Shown piece by piece: positions 17,475 to 27,076 of a stretch of DNA of 64,000 nt (positions within the stretch are counted from its first letter, which is position 1; each line of letters begins with the position of its first letter). A model generated the notes under the pieces. It was not told the DNA's origin, did not search any database, and saw only the letters and a list, made by a program, of their open reading frames with translations. The translations under genes were made by a program, and so were the position numbers. Source of the stretch: Novosphingobium indicum (GTDB lineage Bacteria; Pseudomonadota; Alphaproteobacteria; Sphingomonadales; Sphingomonadaceae); assembly GCF_014645195.1 (NCBI RefSeq), contig NZ_BMLK01000020.1:19709-83708 (forward strand). The letters are read 5' to 3'.

Positions 17475-18185
17475 TTATCGAGTGGCAATCAGCGAGAACG
17501 CATTCAGAGCCGGCGCGGCCTTCAGGAAGTTCTGCCAGAACGCCCTCGTTCCCGAGTATCCGACCATCACGACATCGCGATCCATCACGATCGGATCGGG
17601 TATCAAACCGCCACGAATGTCTTTCAGATTGAAGCGTCCCGCCATGCGCTGGCCATCTATCGTCCGAAATATGATCACTTCACTGAGCTTTGCCGTATCG
17701 GTTGGACTCTCGGCACGGGCAATTGCCGAAAGCAGAGTAGTGTCGTAGTCAATCTCGTAGACGCCGGGCTTGTTTACTTCGCCTTCAACCGAAACGTAAC
17801 GGGGGGCTGCTTCAACAACCGAAATGGTTACCTGTGGATCGACGAGGTATTTTCTGCCCAGAAGGCCAGCGACCTTTTGGGATACTTCGGCGGGTGTCTG
17901 TCCTGCGGCCTTGATCTGCCCGACCAGTGGCAGCTGGATATAGCCCGCATCGTCAACGCGCAGCTTCTCAAAGGTGAGATCGGGCTCGCCGAAAACGTTG
18001 ATGGCAATCGTATCTGCGGGATCGATAGTATAGGCCGTTGGTGCTTCAACAGTCGCCGGGATGATATCGTATGCGGCGGCCCCGGTAGGCATATTCGGAT
18101 TCTGCGACACCGAACTGCAGCCTGCCACTGCAGCCATAGCTGCAAACAACGTGGCAAGGCCGAGACCTTTACGCGTACTGAGCAT
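17475..18185 (-). CDS. Polysaccharide export lipoprotein (Wza/GumB type)
   Basis: This outer-membrane polysaccharide export protein has 236 residues with a signal peptide and lipobox (AVAGCSS, Cys near 23). A Poly_export domain follows (from about YTIDPADTIAINVFGEP), then an SLBB domain (VEGEVNKPGVYEIDYDTTL). The C-terminal end is a possible amphipathic helix (FWQNFLKAAPALNAFSL). It is much shorter than E. coli Wza and similar in size to GumB-type exporters. The ATG at 18185 has GGAGA eight bases upstream. Its partner is the Wzc-type kinase at 21468. Confidence 0.88.
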   Translation of the reverse strand: MLSTRKGLGLATLFAAMAAVAGCSSVSQNPNMPTGAAAYDIIPATVEAPTAYTIDPADTIAINVFGEPDLTFEKLRVDDAGYIQLPLVGQIKAAGQTPAEVSQKVAGLLGRKYLVDPQVTISVVEAAPRYVSVEGEVNKPGVYEIDYDTTLLSAIARAESPTDTAKLSEVIIFRTIDGQRMAGRFNLKDIRGGLIPDPIVMDRDVVMVGYSGTRAFWQNFLKAAPALNAFSLIATR

Positions 18186-18498
18186 TATTGAACGTCTCCA
18201 TGACCTTGAGTGCATTGCCATAACCGGCCCCCACCATGATGGCTAGGTCGAAACAAAGGGAGTGTGCCAAAGGAGGAAACTCGTTGGAGTGAGGGCGTAG
18301 TCTTTCCTAACTCGAAACCCGGCATGGAGCGGTTTTCTATAGTGCTTTATGCAGGGTGCAAAGCCTTGATCTGTTTGGCGCGCGAATTTTGGATGAAGCA
18401 ATTTTCATCCGATCGTCGCCGAATGCGCATTACGGGGAAAGCGTATTCGAAAAAGTGTCTGTCCTTTTCGCTGCCTATTTCGATGTCGAGCGCGCCGA
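18186..18498. other. Gap between the M48/PDZ gene and the export lipoprotein gene
   Basis: This 313-bp stretch has no supported gene and no clear terminator. It is moderately AT-rich compared with its neighbours and may hold a promoter for the wza-like gene and galE. Confidence 0.5.
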
Positions 18499-19434
18499 TC
18501 AATCCGCAAGGGGCGGCACTTCCGGTGGGCAGACCATTGGAGCTGATTCGAGGTGAGCCTCGAATCGCCGGATACGTTCCGGCACATTGCGATGACTCGG
18601 GCCGCGCAGCCATCGCAGCCAGTCGCGCTTGTTGTATCGCTGCCAGATGGCGAGGCCCCGACTTACATCGAAGCCCGCGCAGCGCATCAAGTCGGCACCG
18701 AGTATATCGGCACGGTCTTCCATGGCTCGCCGTTGTCCCAAGCCACGTGCCTTGCCATCCCGGGCGACGACATGCGCCAGTTCATGTCCTGCAAAAATGG
18801 CCAATTCGTCGGCATTCCGGGCAAAATCGACCAGCTTGCCGCTGAGCGCCACATTGTTGCCGTCGCTGTACGCCGTGAGCCCCTTCCCGGTCTTGAGTAT
18901 GAAGCGCGTAGCGCAGGCTGTTTCACCCTTAAACGAGACGGTTACAGGCTGGCCGTCTCGCTCCAGAACGAGCGTGACGTCGCGTCCTTCCGGTGTTGCA
19001 GCAAGCCGTTCCTCGATCTGATCGGCGAGCAACGCTGTATCGTGGCTTTGAATATGCAGCTGCGAAATCGGCATGCCGTTTACAGACAGAATGTCATCCC
19101 CGACCTGGACGCCCGCCGATTCTGCAGGGCTTTCGGCGGCGACGGAAATTACCTGCGGTGCATCTCCCAGTCCCGCGTACTCCCGCACGACTTGCTGGTC
19201 GCCTGATGCGTATGCACCAATGTAATCGATCTTAATTCCTGTGAGGGTGTTTGAATCGCTGCAAAGGTTTGCGGCAGATTTGCGTAGTCGATATTCGACG
19301 TTTCCGATTCGATCGATCTGATTACGAATCGAAATCGGCCACGGTTGGGAGGCGGTTTCGGCAAAGGCGACTTTCGGTACGACGACAAGCAGTGCCGATA
19401 GGGCGACAAGTCGAACGAACGCGTGGAGTGACAT
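18499..19434 (-). CDS. Exported M48-type metalloprotease with PDZ domain
   Basis: This 311-residue protein begins with a signal peptide (about residues 1-25, cleaved near VAFA-ET). A PDZ-like region follows (PAESAGVQVGDDILSVNG, about 100-120). The zinc-protease motif is HELAH (in FAGHELAHVV), with a likely third ligand in the EDRADILGAD helix. This is the gluzincin layout of M48 proteases. It should act in the periplasm or at the outer membrane. The ATG at 19434 was chosen for the signal peptide. It is upstream of the Wza-like gene on the same strand, suggesting a role in export-machine quality control; that is inference. Confidence 0.82.
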   Translation of the reverse strand: MSLHAFVRLVALSALLVVVPKVAFAETASQPWPISIRNQIDRIGNVEYRLRKSAANLCSDSNTLTGIKIDYIGAYASGDQQVVREYAGLGDAPQVISVAAESPAESAGVQVGDDILSVNGMPISQLHIQSHDTALLADQIEERLAATPEGRDVTLVLERDGQPVTVSFKGETACATRFILKTGKGLTAYSDGNNVALSGKLVDFARNADELAIFAGHELAHVVARDGKARGLGQRRAMEDRADILGADLMRCAGFDVSRGLAIWQRYNKRDWLRWLRGPSHRNVPERIRRFEAHLESAPMVCPPEVPPLAD

Positions 19435-19538
19435 AGATTTAACAGTGTCTTTCACATTGCATCGGTTTGTGCGTTGCGGTATACGATTAGGTGGACACAG
19501 ACGTCTAGTGTTAGGGCAATCAACAGGAGAACCCATCC

Positions 19539-19799
19539 ATGAAACTTCGCAACGTATTTCCGGCGGTTGCTGCTGCTGGTCTCGTTTTCGCTCCCGTGGC
19601 TGCCCAGGCGGGCACCAAGGCAGCGGCTTCGATTCCCGCTGCTGGCGTTTCGATCGCCTCTGAAGGCGCTCGCGCTTCGACTGCCGTCGCCAAGAAGCAG
19701 AAGGCCACTTCCGGTCTCCTGATCGGCGGCATCGCTCTCGCTGCGGTTGTGGGCGGCGTGATCATCGCTGCTGACGACAACGGTTCGGGCGGCTCCTGA
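19539..19799 (+). CDS. Small secreted or membrane protein at the head of the polysaccharide locus
   Basis: This 86-residue protein is not assigned to a known family. It has a signal peptide (1-24, cleaved near AAQA-GT), an alanine/serine-rich middle and a glycine/alanine/valine hydrophobic segment at about 59-78. It ends in the acidic, glycine-rich tail ADDNGSGGS. An AGGAG site precedes the ATG and a strong terminator follows 20 bp after the stop, so it is probably an abundant single-gene transcript. It is divergent from the M48/PDZ gene. Confidence 0.75.
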   Translation: MKLRNVFPAVAAAGLVFAPVAAQAGTKAAASIPAAGVSIASEGARASTAVAKKQKATSGLLIGGIALAAVVGGVIIAADDNGSGGS

Positions 19800-19819
19800 T
19801 TTAATCGGGGATTGTAGGG

Positions 19820-19861
19820 AGGGCTCGGAGGAGTTAATGCTCCGCCGAGCCCTTTCTTTTT
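19820..19861 (+). terminator. Intrinsic terminator after the small secreted protein
   Basis: AGGGCTCGG (19820-19828) pairs with CCGAGCCCT (19845-19853), with an inner GGAG/CTCC stem, followed by a T-rich run to 19861. It separates the small gene from the polymerase-like gene starting at 19894. Confidence 0.88.
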
Positions 19862-19893
19862 AAGTCTAGTTTATTAGTTGGAAGAGGGCGGTC

Positions 19894-21297
19894 TTGGCGA
19901 GGTTAGTCCGGTCACGGCATCCTCTTGAGGATGGTGGCAGCGCAAAAGGCTCTCTGTGGCTACGCCCCGATTTTCAAGCACAGTTTTTGCTGGTTCTCGC
20001 GCTGCTCCTTGGTGGCGGTGGCGCGGCTTATGGCGTTTACAACTTGGTTGTCCAGTTGGCGTCTTTGCTCATTTTGGCGTTGAATTCGGGCCGTGTTCTA
20101 TACTTTTTCCGACGAGGGCCAGGTATATATGTTGCGCTAGTTATTTTGACTTTGGCGCTTCCGGTAATGCAACTGTTACCCTTCCCTCCTGCAGTATGGG
20201 CAAGTCTGCCGGGCCGCGATCTGTTGGCTGAAAGCCTCTCGCTCATTGATAGTCCTGAGGCGTGGTATCCAATATCATTGTCGCCTTCGCGAACTTTTGT
20301 AGCACTGATGTCGCTCTTACCCGTATTTGCCATCATGGTGCTGGTTAGTAATTTCGATGACCGTCAGTGGCGCGCGACTTTTCGTGTTTTCGTAGTTGCT
20401 GCTATCGCATTGGTTGTGCTTGGTAGTCTGCAGTTGTTGCTAGAGAACAGGTGCTTTTTGCTCTACCGTGAAAGAGTTCATCCTGACTTTCTTTATGCTA
20501 CTTTCGCAAACCATAACACTAGCGGGTTGTTTTTTGTTCTAGCGGTGGTGTCATTGCAGGCGCTCGCGTGCCTCGCTCCACACAATTCCAAAACCCGCGG
20601 AGATCGGCCCTGGAGTTCCCGTTGGGTCGCCATTGCCATCGGCGCAGTGTTTGCAGTTGCGGTTATACTGACGCAGTCTCGCTCAAGTATGGCGTTGCTT
20701 GCTGTTGTTTTTGCAGTATCAGCTATACTCTTGATGCCTGACGTAAAGATGGTGCGTTGGCAGAAAGTGGTCGCGCTGTTGATGTCTGTCGCGTTTGCCA
20801 TTGGGGCGATGCTGGTGGTTGGCGGGGGTACGAGATTCGCTGCAAGTCTTGGGCGCTTTGACAAAATTGAAGACGTGCGTCCTGCCATCTGGGAAGACAC
20901 TCTTGCGTCGATTGAGCGCTTTTGGCCGGTAGGCAGTGGGATATCGTCATTCGCGGAAGTGTTTGAAGTCGATGAGTCGTTGGAAAACGTCTGGCCCTAC
21001 CGTGCGGGGCGCGCTCACAACGACTACCTCGAAATCGCGCAAGAGGGCGGCTTGCCTGGACTCATGTTAATCCTCGGCTGGATAGGGTGGTCTGCCTGGG
21101 CTTCATATAAGTCTTGGTCTAACGGAAGACTGCGTCTGGCAAGCGCTGCAATTACGGCGCTAGTGATGATAGGTCTACAATCTGTGATCGATTATCCGCT
21201 AAGAAACCAGGCAATATTGTGTGTGGGTACGCTGTTTCTTGCATTTTTGACATATTCTTCGCAATTGAAAATTCATCGCGGCAGGGGTGATTTATGA
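19894..21297 (+). CDS. O-antigen ligase / Wzy polymerase-like membrane protein 1
   Basis: This 467-residue protein has about ten to twelve membrane segments and a large periplasmic loop in the second half, containing RPAIWEDTLASIERFWPVG and RAHNDYLEI. The HNDYLE motif is characteristic of the O-antigen ligase/Wzy superfamily. It would polymerise lipid-linked repeat units or ligate the glycan. The start is TTG at 19894 with GGAAGAGGG upstream. GC is lower than in neighbouring regions. A second family member is at 30216. Confidence 0.85.
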   Translation: MARLVRSRHPLEDGGSAKGSLWLRPDFQAQFLLVLALLLGGGGAAYGVYNLVVQLASLLILALNSGRVLYFFRRGPGIYVALVILTLALPVMQLLPFPPAVWASLPGRDLLAESLSLIDSPEAWYPISLSPSRTFVALMSLLPVFAIMVLVSNFDDRQWRATFRVFVVAAIALVVLGSLQLLLENRCFLLYRERVHPDFLYATFANHNTSGLFFVLAVVSLQALACLAPHNSKTRGDRPWSSRWVAIAIGAVFAVAVILTQSRSSMALLAVVFAVSAILLMPDVKMVRWQKVVALLMSVAFAIGAMLVVGGGTRFAASLGRFDKIEDVRPAIWEDTLASIERFWPVGSGISSFAEVFEVDESLENVWPYRAGRAHNDYLEIAQEGGLPGLMLILGWIGWSAWASYKSWSNGRLRLASAAITALVMIGLQSVIDYPLRNQAILCVGTLFLAFLTYSSQLKIHRGRGDL

Positions 21298-21467
21298 CTT
21301 ATGTAATAGAACATAGCATTTTCGGCCCATTCCGATACAACTCCGGCCTTCACTGATTGCTTTCATCTCGCTGACGTGCCACAAAATTTGAGGTCGGCAC
21401 GGCGCAGATTGCAAACCGTCTTTCCTCGGCTTGCCTGCTTGAGCGTTGCGGCAAGATGTAAAAGAAA

Positions 21468-23714
21468 GTGAATACCCAAAATATGGCGGCTACTAGGTTG
21501 AGTGAATCGGTCATGATGAATGGCGATGAAGGAGGGGACAATGCCTCCTATGATGCACGAGATGACCTTCTGGGCATCGACCTTAAGCAAGTTCTTTCGT
21601 CCGTACGTCGCAATCTCAAGTGGATTGTCCTGATCGTAATTGGCGCGCTGGCAGCGGGATTTATTATTACCGTGTTGATGGTGCCACGATATGTGGCCAC
21701 CGCTCAGGTGCTTGTTGAGCAAAATGCCGACACGATTATCGAGGGTAGCGAGCTCCAAGAGAATTCAAACCAGCCTTGGGATGCTGATCGCTTCCTAGCT
21801 ACGCAGGTCGACGTTCTCCGTAGCCGTACTTTGGCAGAGCGTGTGGCGAACGGGGCGGGTCTTCTTGATAAGCAGGCATTTTATGATGCCATGGGCGCGC
21901 CTATGCCGCAATTGGACGACCTCGAAGAAAAAGGTGCTGGCAAGGCTGGCCTTCACGATTTGCGTCTCGATACGGTTGTCGAGCTTATGCAGGACAATCT
22001 CCGGATTGTGCTTCCTGTAGATAGCAGGGTCATCAAGATCGAATTTGAGTCGACTGATCCGGCTACGTCGGCACAAATCGCAAACCTTTACGCTCAAAGT
22101 TATATTGAAGCGAATCTCAAGAGGAAGTTCGAGAGTTCGTCATACGCTCGTCAGTTTCTCGCCAGTCAGCTCGCCGATGCTCGATCAAAGGTCGAGGCAT
22201 CCGAGCGCGAGTTGAATCAATATTCTCGTGCTGCAGGTCTCATTCGTGTTTCTGGTCAAGGCCAGAACGCCGATCGTGAAACGACCTTATCTGTTACCAA
22301 CAATTCCCTTGTTCAGGTGAACAGCGCCGCAGCCGAAGCGACGGCACAGCGTTTGGCTGCAGAGAACCGGTGGAACACAATCTCGAATGAGCCGGTTCTG
22401 GCCATTCCACAGGTCATCGAAAATGCGGCTATTCAGGATATCCTGAAGCAGAAGGCCTCGCTCGAAGCCCGCTTGGCCGATGAACGCAGTCGCCACTTGG
22501 ACGACTATCCAACTGTAAAGGTTCTCAAGGCTCAAATTGCGGAGCTCAACCGTCGCATCGATACGATCGGCGGGGGGATCAAGCGGTCAATCTACCTGGA
22601 CTTCAAATCTGCCAGGGAGCGTGAAGCATCGCTCAAAGGGCAGGTCGATAAGCTTCGCGACGAGGCGATGGGAGAGCAGGAGCGTGGCGTCGGCTACGCT
22701 GTGCTTAAGCGGGTCGCCGAAACTGATCGTGCTTTGTATGATACCCTGTTGGAGCGCTATAATCAGCTTAGTGCGACCGCCGGATCTACTTCCAATAATG
22801 TCACCTTGGTGGACCGGGCCGATATGCCTCGTGAGCCTTCCTCTCCAAAGCTGATCATCAACTTGCTCGTTGCCTTTGTGCTTGGTGTAATAGGTGCAGC
22901 TGTTTTCGTTCTGCTGCGTGAACACTTTGATGACACCATTCGGTCGCCAGAAGATGTTGAAGGAAAGCTGGGGCTATCGTTGCTGGGTCTCATCCCGACC
23001 GTTCCAGATGGCGAGGCAGCAGCTGCTGCGACGGATGCAAAGTCATCACTCTCGGAAGCCTACCACTCCCTCGTCGCGAACCTCCGTTTCTCAACGGCCA
23101 ATGGCTTCCCGCGCTCGATGGTGGTTACCAGCACGAACGAGGCTGAAGGTAAGACGACTTCCGCCCATTCCGTCGCTGTAGACCTTGCTCGTCTTGGCAA
23201 GTCAGTCTTGCTGATTGACGCTGACTTGCGTCGTCCAACGCTGCACCGACGTATGGCTGACAAAAATGCTGGAGGCTTCACAGAACTTCTGGTCGGTGAG
23301 TCCAGCTTTGATGCCGTGATCCATCCGTCAGACTACGACAACCTCTCGTACATGACTGCCCTGCCGATTCCACCGGAGCCCTCATTGCTTCTTGGCGGCG
23401 ATCGAATGTCTGGCGTCATCAAGGAGGCATTGGAGAAATTCGATGTCGTGGTTCTGGACTCCGCCCCGCTTCTCGGCCTCTCGGATACGGCGTCGATCGC
23501 GAGTGAAGTGGACGGCGTACTCTTCGTAATTGACGCGACCCGTTTCCATCGCGGTGCCGTAAAATCTGCGCTGCGGCGCCTCACTATGGTCAACGCCCGC
23601 GTCCTCGGTGCAGTGGTTACTAAATTTGATCCAAGTTCTGCTGATGGCGATTACGCATATTACGGTTACAATTACTATACGTATGGATCTGACCGTCGCG
23701 AGGAAACGGCCTGA
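21468..23714 (+). CDS. Wzc-type chain-length determinant and tyrosine autokinase
   Basis: This inner-membrane protein couples chain-length control with a BY-kinase. The 748-residue protein has a first membrane segment at about 51-72, a long coiled-coil periplasmic region and a second membrane segment near 455-480 after a proline-rich motif. The cytoplasmic kinase has Walker A (AEGKTTSA), Walker A' (LLIDADLRRP) and Walker B (VVLDSAP). The C-terminus is a tyrosine cluster (YAYYGYNYYTYG), the expected autophosphorylation tail. The start is GTG at 21468; an internal ATG pair at residues 16-17 is an alternative. It should pair with the Wza-like lipoprotein. Confidence 0.93.
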   Translation: MNTQNMAATRLSESVMMNGDEGGDNASYDARDDLLGIDLKQVLSSVRRNLKWIVLIVIGALAAGFIITVLMVPRYVATAQVLVEQNADTIIEGSELQENSNQPWDADRFLATQVDVLRSRTLAERVANGAGLLDKQAFYDAMGAPMPQLDDLEEKGAGKAGLHDLRLDTVVELMQDNLRIVLPVDSRVIKIEFESTDPATSAQIANLYAQSYIEANLKRKFESSSYARQFLASQLADARSKVEASERELNQYSRAAGLIRVSGQGQNADRETTLSVTNNSLVQVNSAAAEATAQRLAAENRWNTISNEPVLAIPQVIENAAIQDILKQKASLEARLADERSRHLDDYPTVKVLKAQIAELNRRIDTIGGGIKRSIYLDFKSAREREASLKGQVDKLRDEAMGEQERGVGYAVLKRVAETDRALYDTLLERYNQLSATAGSTSNNVTLVDRADMPREPSSPKLIINLLVAFVLGVIGAAVFVLLREHFDDTIRSPEDVEGKLGLSLLGLIPTVPDGEAAAAATDAKSSLSEAYHSLVANLRFSTANGFPRSMVVTSTNEAEGKTTSAHSVAVDLARLGKSVLLIDADLRRPTLHRRMADKNAGGFTELLVGESSFDAVIHPSDYDNLSYMTALPIPPEPSLLLGGDRMSGVIKEALEKFDVVVLDSAPLLGLSDTASIASEVDGVLFVIDATRFHRGAVKSALRRLTMVNARVLGAVVTKFDPSSADGDYAYYGYNYYTYGSDRREETA

Positions 23715-23722
23715 TTGATGTG

Positions 23723-24874
23723 ATGGCGATGTTTCGCTGGGCGTGGTATCTTTTTCTAGGACTGTTGACGGGGCTTGCAGCCATTGCTCAGGCTGACCGG
23801 CATTCCGTGGAAATGCCGAGCCTTGCCAAAATTGTGCCAGATTCCGTCGCAAGCTTTTCGTTGACTCGGAAAGTAGCGGAAGACCTGACTGAAGGTGAGT
23901 CTCAGCAAGCGTTGTGGAGCGCTAGGCGTCTGGTGTGGTTGCATCCAGTTCCAGCCGAAAATTTGACCCTTCTGGCGGTTGCTGAACTCGCAGCGGGGAA
24001 TCAGGCGAGGAGTTCATCCGCCATCATGTTGTCGGCGCAACGAGGCTGGCGAGAGCCTATGGCCCAGCGTTCAATTGCACTGGCAGCCGCCGCAAGCGGG
24101 CAATGGGATATAGCTGCCGACCGGCTGGCAGCTTTATGGAAGACAAATCCGGCAAGCGACAATGTGCGTCAACTGTCGAGCGAACTGCTGCAGACTTCGG
24201 AAATGCGAACGAAATTTGCAGCAACGCTAGTTGGCGAAAGTGACTGGACGCGGGCGTTTCTAATTTGGTCCCAGGCAAATTTGCAGCCAAAGGCAGTGGT
24301 AGAATTGATGGGCGACGCCGTCGCTCATGACGTCAGATTCCCCTGCAATGGCGTCACATCATATTCTAGAGAACTGTTGGCGCGAGGTTATGCCGAACTC
24401 GCTGACCGTGTCTGGCGCAGTCAATGTGGCGTTCGCCGGAAGTCTGTAAAATCTGACTTCGCCTTCAATGTACTTCGATCAAATTCCGGTGGCGCCGAAG
24501 ACCCTTATGCCTGGCGATTTCCAGATGTCGCAGGACTTGTACGAAGATTTGGCGAAGGCTCTGAGAAGGGAACGCTTAGCGTTGAAAATTCCGACCCCTT
24601 GCGACGGGTCTTTGCCAAGAAGTATCTCGCATTGCCTCCCGGGAAGCACACCCTTCATGCAAAGCTAAATGATGCATCGCAAATGCCCGGTAAAGCCGCT
24701 AGGTTCGCTATCTATTGTAGATCGCAGATCTCTAGTTCGGACAATCTGGTTGATGGATCGTTAAGTAAAGGTGATACGCAGATCCAAATACCTATGCAAA
24801 ATTGCAGTGTTCAAGAGCTTCTTTTGATTGCCTCGGAGGCTGGCGTTCAAGGATTAATGGTTGATTTTGATTAG
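23723..24874 (+). CDS. Exported TPR-like protein of unknown function
   Basis: This 383-residue protein has a signal peptide or anchor (about 1-25) and a helical, alanine-rich repeat-like region (about 50-200) resembling tetratricopeptide repeats. A C-terminal half without recognisable family follows, possibly beta-rich (LPPGKHTLHAKL). It starts 8 bp after wzc, so it is translated from the same message. Position suggests a periplasmic accessory to the Wzc/Wza machine. The function is not recognised. Confidence 0.7.
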   Translation: MAMFRWAWYLFLGLLTGLAAIAQADRHSVEMPSLAKIVPDSVASFSLTRKVAEDLTEGESQQALWSARRLVWLHPVPAENLTLLAVAELAAGNQARSSSAIMLSAQRGWREPMAQRSIALAAAASGQWDIAADRLAALWKTNPASDNVRQLSSELLQTSEMRTKFAATLVGESDWTRAFLIWSQANLQPKAVVELMGDAVAHDVRFPCNGVTSYSRELLARGYAELADRVWRSQCGVRRKSVKSDFAFNVLRSNSGGAEDPYAWRFPDVAGLVRRFGEGSEKGTLSVENSDPLRRVFAKKYLALPPGKHTLHAKLNDASQMPGKAARFAIYCRSQISSSDNLVDGSLSKGDTQIQIPMQNCSVQELLLIASEAGVQGLMVDFD

Positions 24875-25058
24875 GAATCATCTTCTTGCTCATTTTTTGA
24901 CGTTTCCTTTGAGTTCACTTTTTCTCTTAACGGTGTCTGTAACGATACAACTCGCACGTGCTGCGTTAGCCATATGGTGCGCTGCACCGTCTTGAGCCTG
25001 AGGGTGTTATCCTCTTGGATTTGTCGGTCCGCAGCGGTATCGTTGCGTCATTATTTGC

Positions 25059-26141
25059 ATGAAGAAGGGCAGGAACTTGGATCCCAAAGTTGCACTTATC
25101 ACGGGTGTCACCGGTCAGGATGGCGCTTATCTATCTCAGTTGCTGCTCGATAAGGGCTATGAAGTGCACGGTGTGAAGCGCCGGTCTTCATCGTTCAATA
25201 CGGGACGAATTGAAGACATTTATGAGGATCCGCATCAGGAATCGGCCCGCTTTCACCTCCACTACGGTGACCTTACGGATTCGACGAACCTCATTCGCAT
25301 AGTTCAAGAGGTCCGTCCGACTGAAATATATAATCTTGCGGCGCAAAGTCATGTTCAGGTGAGTTTCGAGACGCCTGAGTATACTGCTAACGCCGATGCG
25401 ATCGGAACTCTAAGGTTGCTTGAGGCCATTCGAATACTCGGCCTTGAGAAAAAGACCAAATTCTATCAAGCATCCACTTCTGAATTATATGGCCTTGTTC
25501 AAGAAGTTCCGCAAAAGGAAACTACTCCATTTTACCCGCGGAGCCCTTACGGCGTGGCGAAACTTTATGGGTACTGGATTGTCGTAAATTACCGCGAAGC
25601 TTACGGTGTCCACGCATCGAACGGCATTTTGTTCAATCACGAAAGCCCTTTGCGCGGCGAAACATTTGTAACGCGTAAGATCACAAGGGCGGCGGCGGCG
25701 ATCGCCCTGGGCAGGCAGGAAAAGCTCTACCTCGGCAATCTCGATGCAAAACGAGACTGGGGTCATGCACGTGAATACGTTCGCGGCATGTGGCTGATGT
25801 TGCAACAAGATCAGCCTGACGATTACGTTTTGGCTACAGGCGAAACTACAGAAGTTCGCGAATTCGTCCGCTGGGCATTTGAAGATGCTGGAATCCCGAT
25901 AGAATTTCGTGGGGAAGGTGTCGATGAGAAGGGCTATGCAAAGTCTGACGGCCGGTTGCTGGTCGAGATCGATCCACGTTATTTCCGCCCGACCGAGGTC
26001 GACCTGCTTATTGGTGATCCTGCAAAAGCAAAGGAAAAGCTGGGGTGGATGCACGAAACAAGTGTTCGCGAGCTGGCTAGGGAAATGGTTCAGGCGGACC
26101 TCGAAGTGATGCGGCATGCCCCCATTGCTAAGGATTCGTGA
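25059..26141 (+). CDS. gmd: GDP-mannose 4,6-dehydratase
   Basis: Gmd converts GDP-mannose to GDP-4-keto-6-deoxymannose, the first step to GDP-L-fucose. The 360-residue protein has the NADP-binding GVTGQDGAYL, the catalytic serine/threonine region STSELYG and the YxxxK pair in YGVAKLYG. HYGDLTDSTNL and NHESPLRGETFVTRKI are characteristic of the family. The stop overlaps the fcl start, so the two are coupled. A 185-bp gap separates it from the upstream gene. Confidence 0.97.
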   Translation: MKKGRNLDPKVALITGVTGQDGAYLSQLLLDKGYEVHGVKRRSSSFNTGRIEDIYEDPHQESARFHLHYGDLTDSTNLIRIVQEVRPTEIYNLAAQSHVQVSFETPEYTANADAIGTLRLLEAIRILGLEKKTKFYQASTSELYGLVQEVPQKETTPFYPRSPYGVAKLYGYWIVVNYREAYGVHASNGILFNHESPLRGETFVTRKITRAAAAIALGRQEKLYLGNLDAKRDWGHAREYVRGMWLMLQQDQPDDYVLATGETTEVREFVRWAFEDAGIPIEFRGEGVDEKGYAKSDGRLLVEIDPRYFRPTEVDLLIGDPAKAKEKLGWMHETSVRELAREMVQADLEVMRHAPIAKDS

Positions 26142-27076
26142 TGACTGGTTACAATCTGGAGGGGAAGCGCGTTTACGTAGCCGGCCACAAGGGCATGGTC
26201 GGCTCAGGGATAATTCGGCGATTGCAGTCCGAAGGCTGCGAGATCCTGATTTCGGATCGGTCGGTGGACCTGCGCGAGCAAGCGCAGGTGCGGGAATGGT
26301 ACAAGGATAACAGCCCAGACGCTGTGTTTGTCGCCGCTGCCAAAGTCGGAGGTATATTGGCGAACGATACCTATCCGGCCGATTTCCTTTACGACAACCT
26401 GATGATCGAGGCCAATCTCATCGGCGGTGCACGTGCGCAGGGTGTTGAGAAGCTCATGTTCCTTGGCTCTTCGTGCATTTATCCGAAGATGGCTTCGCAG
26501 CCTATTGGTGAAGATGCCTTGCTGACGGGGCCTCTTGAGCCGACGAACGAATGGTATGCCATTGCAAAGATTGCCGGCATCAAGCTTTGCGAAGCCTTCC
26601 GAAAGCAATACGGCTCTGATTTTATCAGCGGGATGCCGACGAACCTATATGGGCCTGGCGATAACTTCGATCTGAAGTCAAGTCATGTGCTGCCTGCGCT
26701 CATGCGCAAAGCTCATGAAGCCAAGGAACGTGGCGAGCCCCATATAACTATCTGGGGTACTGGTACGCCGTGTCGTGAATTTCTGCACGTAGATGATTGT
26801 GCCGACGCATGTGTCTTTTTGATGAAGAACTATTCTGCAGCTCAGCACGTCAATATTGGTTCGGGGGTGGACATTCCAATTCGTGAGTTGGCCGAACTTG
26901 TTTGCGACGTTGTCGGCTTTGAGGGCGGTATTGAATGCGACACTGACAAGCCGGATGGAACGCCCCGAAAGTTGATGGATTCTGCAAAGTTGCAGGAGCT
27001 TGGATGGTCTCCGGAAATTACCCTTGAGGCCGGTGTCCGTAGTACATATGAGTGGTTTTTGAAAAATTCGCTGTAA
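26141..27076 (+). CDS. fcl: GDP-L-fucose synthase
   Basis: This NADPH-dependent epimerase/reductase completes GDP-L-fucose synthesis from the Gmd product. The 311-residue protein has the Rossmann motif GHKGMVGSGI, the serine region FLGSSCIYP and the catalytic YAIAK tyrosine-lysine pair. PTNLYGPGDNFD fits the family. The ATG at 26141 overlaps the gmd stop (TGATG). A GTG three bases earlier is also in frame. Confidence 0.96.
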   Translation: MTGYNLEGKRVYVAGHKGMVGSGIIRRLQSEGCEILISDRSVDLREQAQVREWYKDNSPDAVFVAAAKVGGILANDTYPADFLYDNLMIEANLIGGARAQGVEKLMFLGSSCIYPKMASQPIGEDALLTGPLEPTNEWYAIAKIAGIKLCEAFRKQYGSDFISGMPTNLYGPGDNFDLKSSHVLPALMRKAHEAKERGEPHITIWGTGTPCREFLHVDDCADACVFLMKNYSAAQHVNIGSGVDIPIRELAELVCDVVGFEGGIECDTDKPDGTPRKLMDSAKLQELGWSPEITLEAGVRSTYEWFLKNSL

